Shown: positions 62,601 to 64,000 of the stretch, piece by piece
How positions within the stretch are numbered: the first letter of the stretch is position 1
How the letters are laid out: the number at the start of each line of letters is the position of its first letter
Source of the DNA: Rhynchopus euleeides
Lineage: Eukaryota; Euglenozoa; Diplonemea; Diplonemida; Diplonemidae
DNA: 64,000 nucleotides
Assembly: GCA_963210315.1 (NCBI GenBank)
Contig: OY723239.1
Location: forward strand, 372,001-436,000
Reading direction: 5' to 3'
The notes under the pieces: generated by a model
The model's database searches: none
Seen by the model: the letters and a program-made list of their open reading frames with translations, nothing else
What the model was told of the DNA's origin: nothing
Made by a program: the position numbers and the translations under genes

Positions 62601-64000
62601 TTTCAGCACTCTCCTGCAGTCGCACACCTCTGCCTAAGTCCTCAACACCCATTTCAGCACTCTCCTGCAGTCGGACACTTCTGCCTAAGTCCTCAACACC
62701 CATTTCAGCACTCTCCTGCAGTCGGACACTTCTGCCTACGTCCTAAACACCCATTTCAGCACTCTCCTGCAGTCGCACACCTCTGCCTAGGTCCTAAACA
62801 CCCATTTCAGCACTCTCCTGCAGTCGCACACCTCGGCCTAAGTCCTCAACACCCATTTCAGCACTCTCCTGCAGTCGGACACTTCTGCCTAGGTCCTAAA
62901 CACCCATTTCAGCACTCTCCTGCAGTCGGACACTTCTGCCTAGGTCCTAAACACCCATTTCAGCACTCTCCTGCAGTCGGACACTTCTGCCTAGGTCCTA
63001 AACACCCATTTCAGCACTCTCCTGCAGTCGCACACCTCTGCCTAGGTCCTAAACACCCATTTCAGCACTCTCCTGCAGTCGCACACCTCTGCCTAAGTCC
63101 TCAACACCCATTTCAGCACTCTCCTGCAGTCGGACACTTCTGCCTAGGTCCTAAACACCCATTTCAGCACTCTCCTGCAGTCGGACACTTCTGCCTAGGT
63201 CCTAAACACCCATTTCAGCACTCTCCTGCGGTCGCAAACCTCTGCCTAAGTCCTCAACACCCATTTCAGCACTCTCCTGCAGTCGGACACTTCTGCCTAG
63301 GTCCTAAACACCCATTTCAGCACTCTCCTGCAGTCGCACACCTCTGCCTAAGTCCTCAACACCCATTTCAGCACTCTCCTGCAGTCGCACACCTCTGCCT
63401 AAGTCCTCAACACCCATTTCAGCACTCTCCTGCAGTCGGACACTTCTGCCTAGGTCCTAAACACCCATTTCAGCACTCTCCTGCAGTCGGACACTTCTGC
63501 CTAGGTCCTAAAGACCCATTTCAGCACTCTCCTGCAGTCGCACACCTCTGCCTAAGTCCTCAACACCCATTTCAGCACTCTCCTGCAGTCGGACACTTCT
63601 GCCTAAGTCCTCAACACCCATTTCAGCACTCTCCTGCAGTCGGACACTTCTGCCTAGGTCCTAAACACCCATTTCAGCACTCTCCTGCAGTCGGACACCT
63701 CTGCCTAAGTCCTCAACACCCATTTCAGCACTCTCCTGCAGTCGGACACTTCTGCCTAGGTCCTAAACACCCATTTCAGCACTCTCCTGCAGTCGCACAC
63801 CTCTGCCTAGGTCCTAAACACCCATTTCAGCACTCTCCTGCAGTCGCACACCTCTGCCTAAGTCCTCAACACCCATTTCAGCACGCTCCTGCAGTCGGAC
63901 ACTTCTGCCTAGGTCCTAAACACCCATTTCAGCACTCTCCTGCAGTCGGACACTTCTGCCTAAGTCCTCAACACCCATTTCAGCACTCTCCTGCAGTCGG
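44691..64000. repeat. Satellite A, right array (51-bp tandem repeat), incomplete
   Basis: It begins in mid-monomer at AAACACCC (monomer position 31). The first full monomer starts at 44712. There are 378 full monomers to 63989 with no net indel, then 11 bp to the window end, so the array continues beyond. The first few monomers (44712-45100) are the most diverged (CTAACTCCGAAAC and CTCCGGCAGTCGG types). Deeper in, monomers fall into the same haplotypes as the left array. Markers GCGGTCGCAAAC and CCTCGGCCTAAG recur in long-range patterns. Orientation is the same as in the left array. Confidence 0.98.
46956..55422. repeat. Satellite A higher-order units, about 25 monomers
   Basis: Monomers starting CCTGCGGTCGCAAAC begin at 46956, 48282, 49557, 50781, 51087, 52413, 53688, 54759 and 55422. 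Spacings are 26, 25, 24, 6, 26, 25, 21 and 13 monomers. The order of the variant monomers between markers is largely conserved, so a unit of about 1.2-1.3 kb was amplified as a block, with whole-monomer gains and losses. From about 56.2 kb the related variant CTGCGTTCGCAAAC appears and unit length changes, marking a second block. Confidence 0.8.

Noticed and set aside
44691..64000. CRISPR array
   Set aside because: Monomers are contiguous with no unique spacers, the context is eukaryotic, and there are no cas genes.

Overview
The window is eukaryotic and dominated by satellite DNA. About 55 of 64 kb is tandem repeat, a spliced gene with GT-AG junctions is visible, start codons carry Kozak-like contexts, and no bacterial gene organisation is seen. 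I cannot name the species. The intact cyclase-like protein, with a membrane N-terminus, a conserved YRPYLP motif and a degenerate class III cyclase domain, resembles families I associate with free-living protists such as Euglenozoa. Because an intron is present, a protist with cis-splicing is more likely than a trypanosomatid. This placement is weak inference.

Layout. (1) 1-3504: satellite A, a 51-bp repeat, exactly 68 monomers plus 36 bp with no net indel. (2) 3505-35543: satellite C, a 120-bp repeat, 266 monomers plus 73 bp, with higher-order units marked by rare variants, four 10-bp duplications and five 1-bp insertions. (3) 35544-43866: a gene-bearing island of about 8.3 kb. (4) 43867-44320: satellite B, another 51-bp repeat, aligning to satellite A at 31 of 51 positions without gaps. 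(5) about 44351-44690: a 10-bp repeat, CAACCTCTAG. (6) 44691-64000: satellite A again, same orientation, 378 full monomers with no net indel, running off the window.

Genes of the island. A 59-residue + strand ORF (35683-35862) is followed at once by a perfect 11-bp hairpin. It converges on a minus-strand two-exon gene (37908-36157) encoding a predicted 412-residue type II membrane protein: membrane anchor, coiled-coil stem, and a DUF3431-like luminal domain. The intron's pyrimidine tract is a CCCCA microsatellite. A single-exon minus-strand gene (42284-40443) encodes a 613-residue multi-pass protein with a class III nucleotidyl cyclase-like domain that has lost several catalytic residues. A possible unresolved spliced gene lies at about 43.7-42.8 kb on the minus strand. 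Between genes are a nearly perfect inverted duplication (arms 38660-39047 and 39465-39832), 65-bp direct repeats with GGA tracts, and a dispersed repeat. No pathway links the genes; they look like a small genic island embedded in satellite.

The giant open frames in satellites A, B and C follow from repeat periods divisible by three. I do not annotate them as genes. The most informative signals are the architecture (satellite A on both sides at the same phase, suggesting insertion), the A-B homology, the inverted duplication, the pseudo-cyclase and the microsatellite-containing intron.
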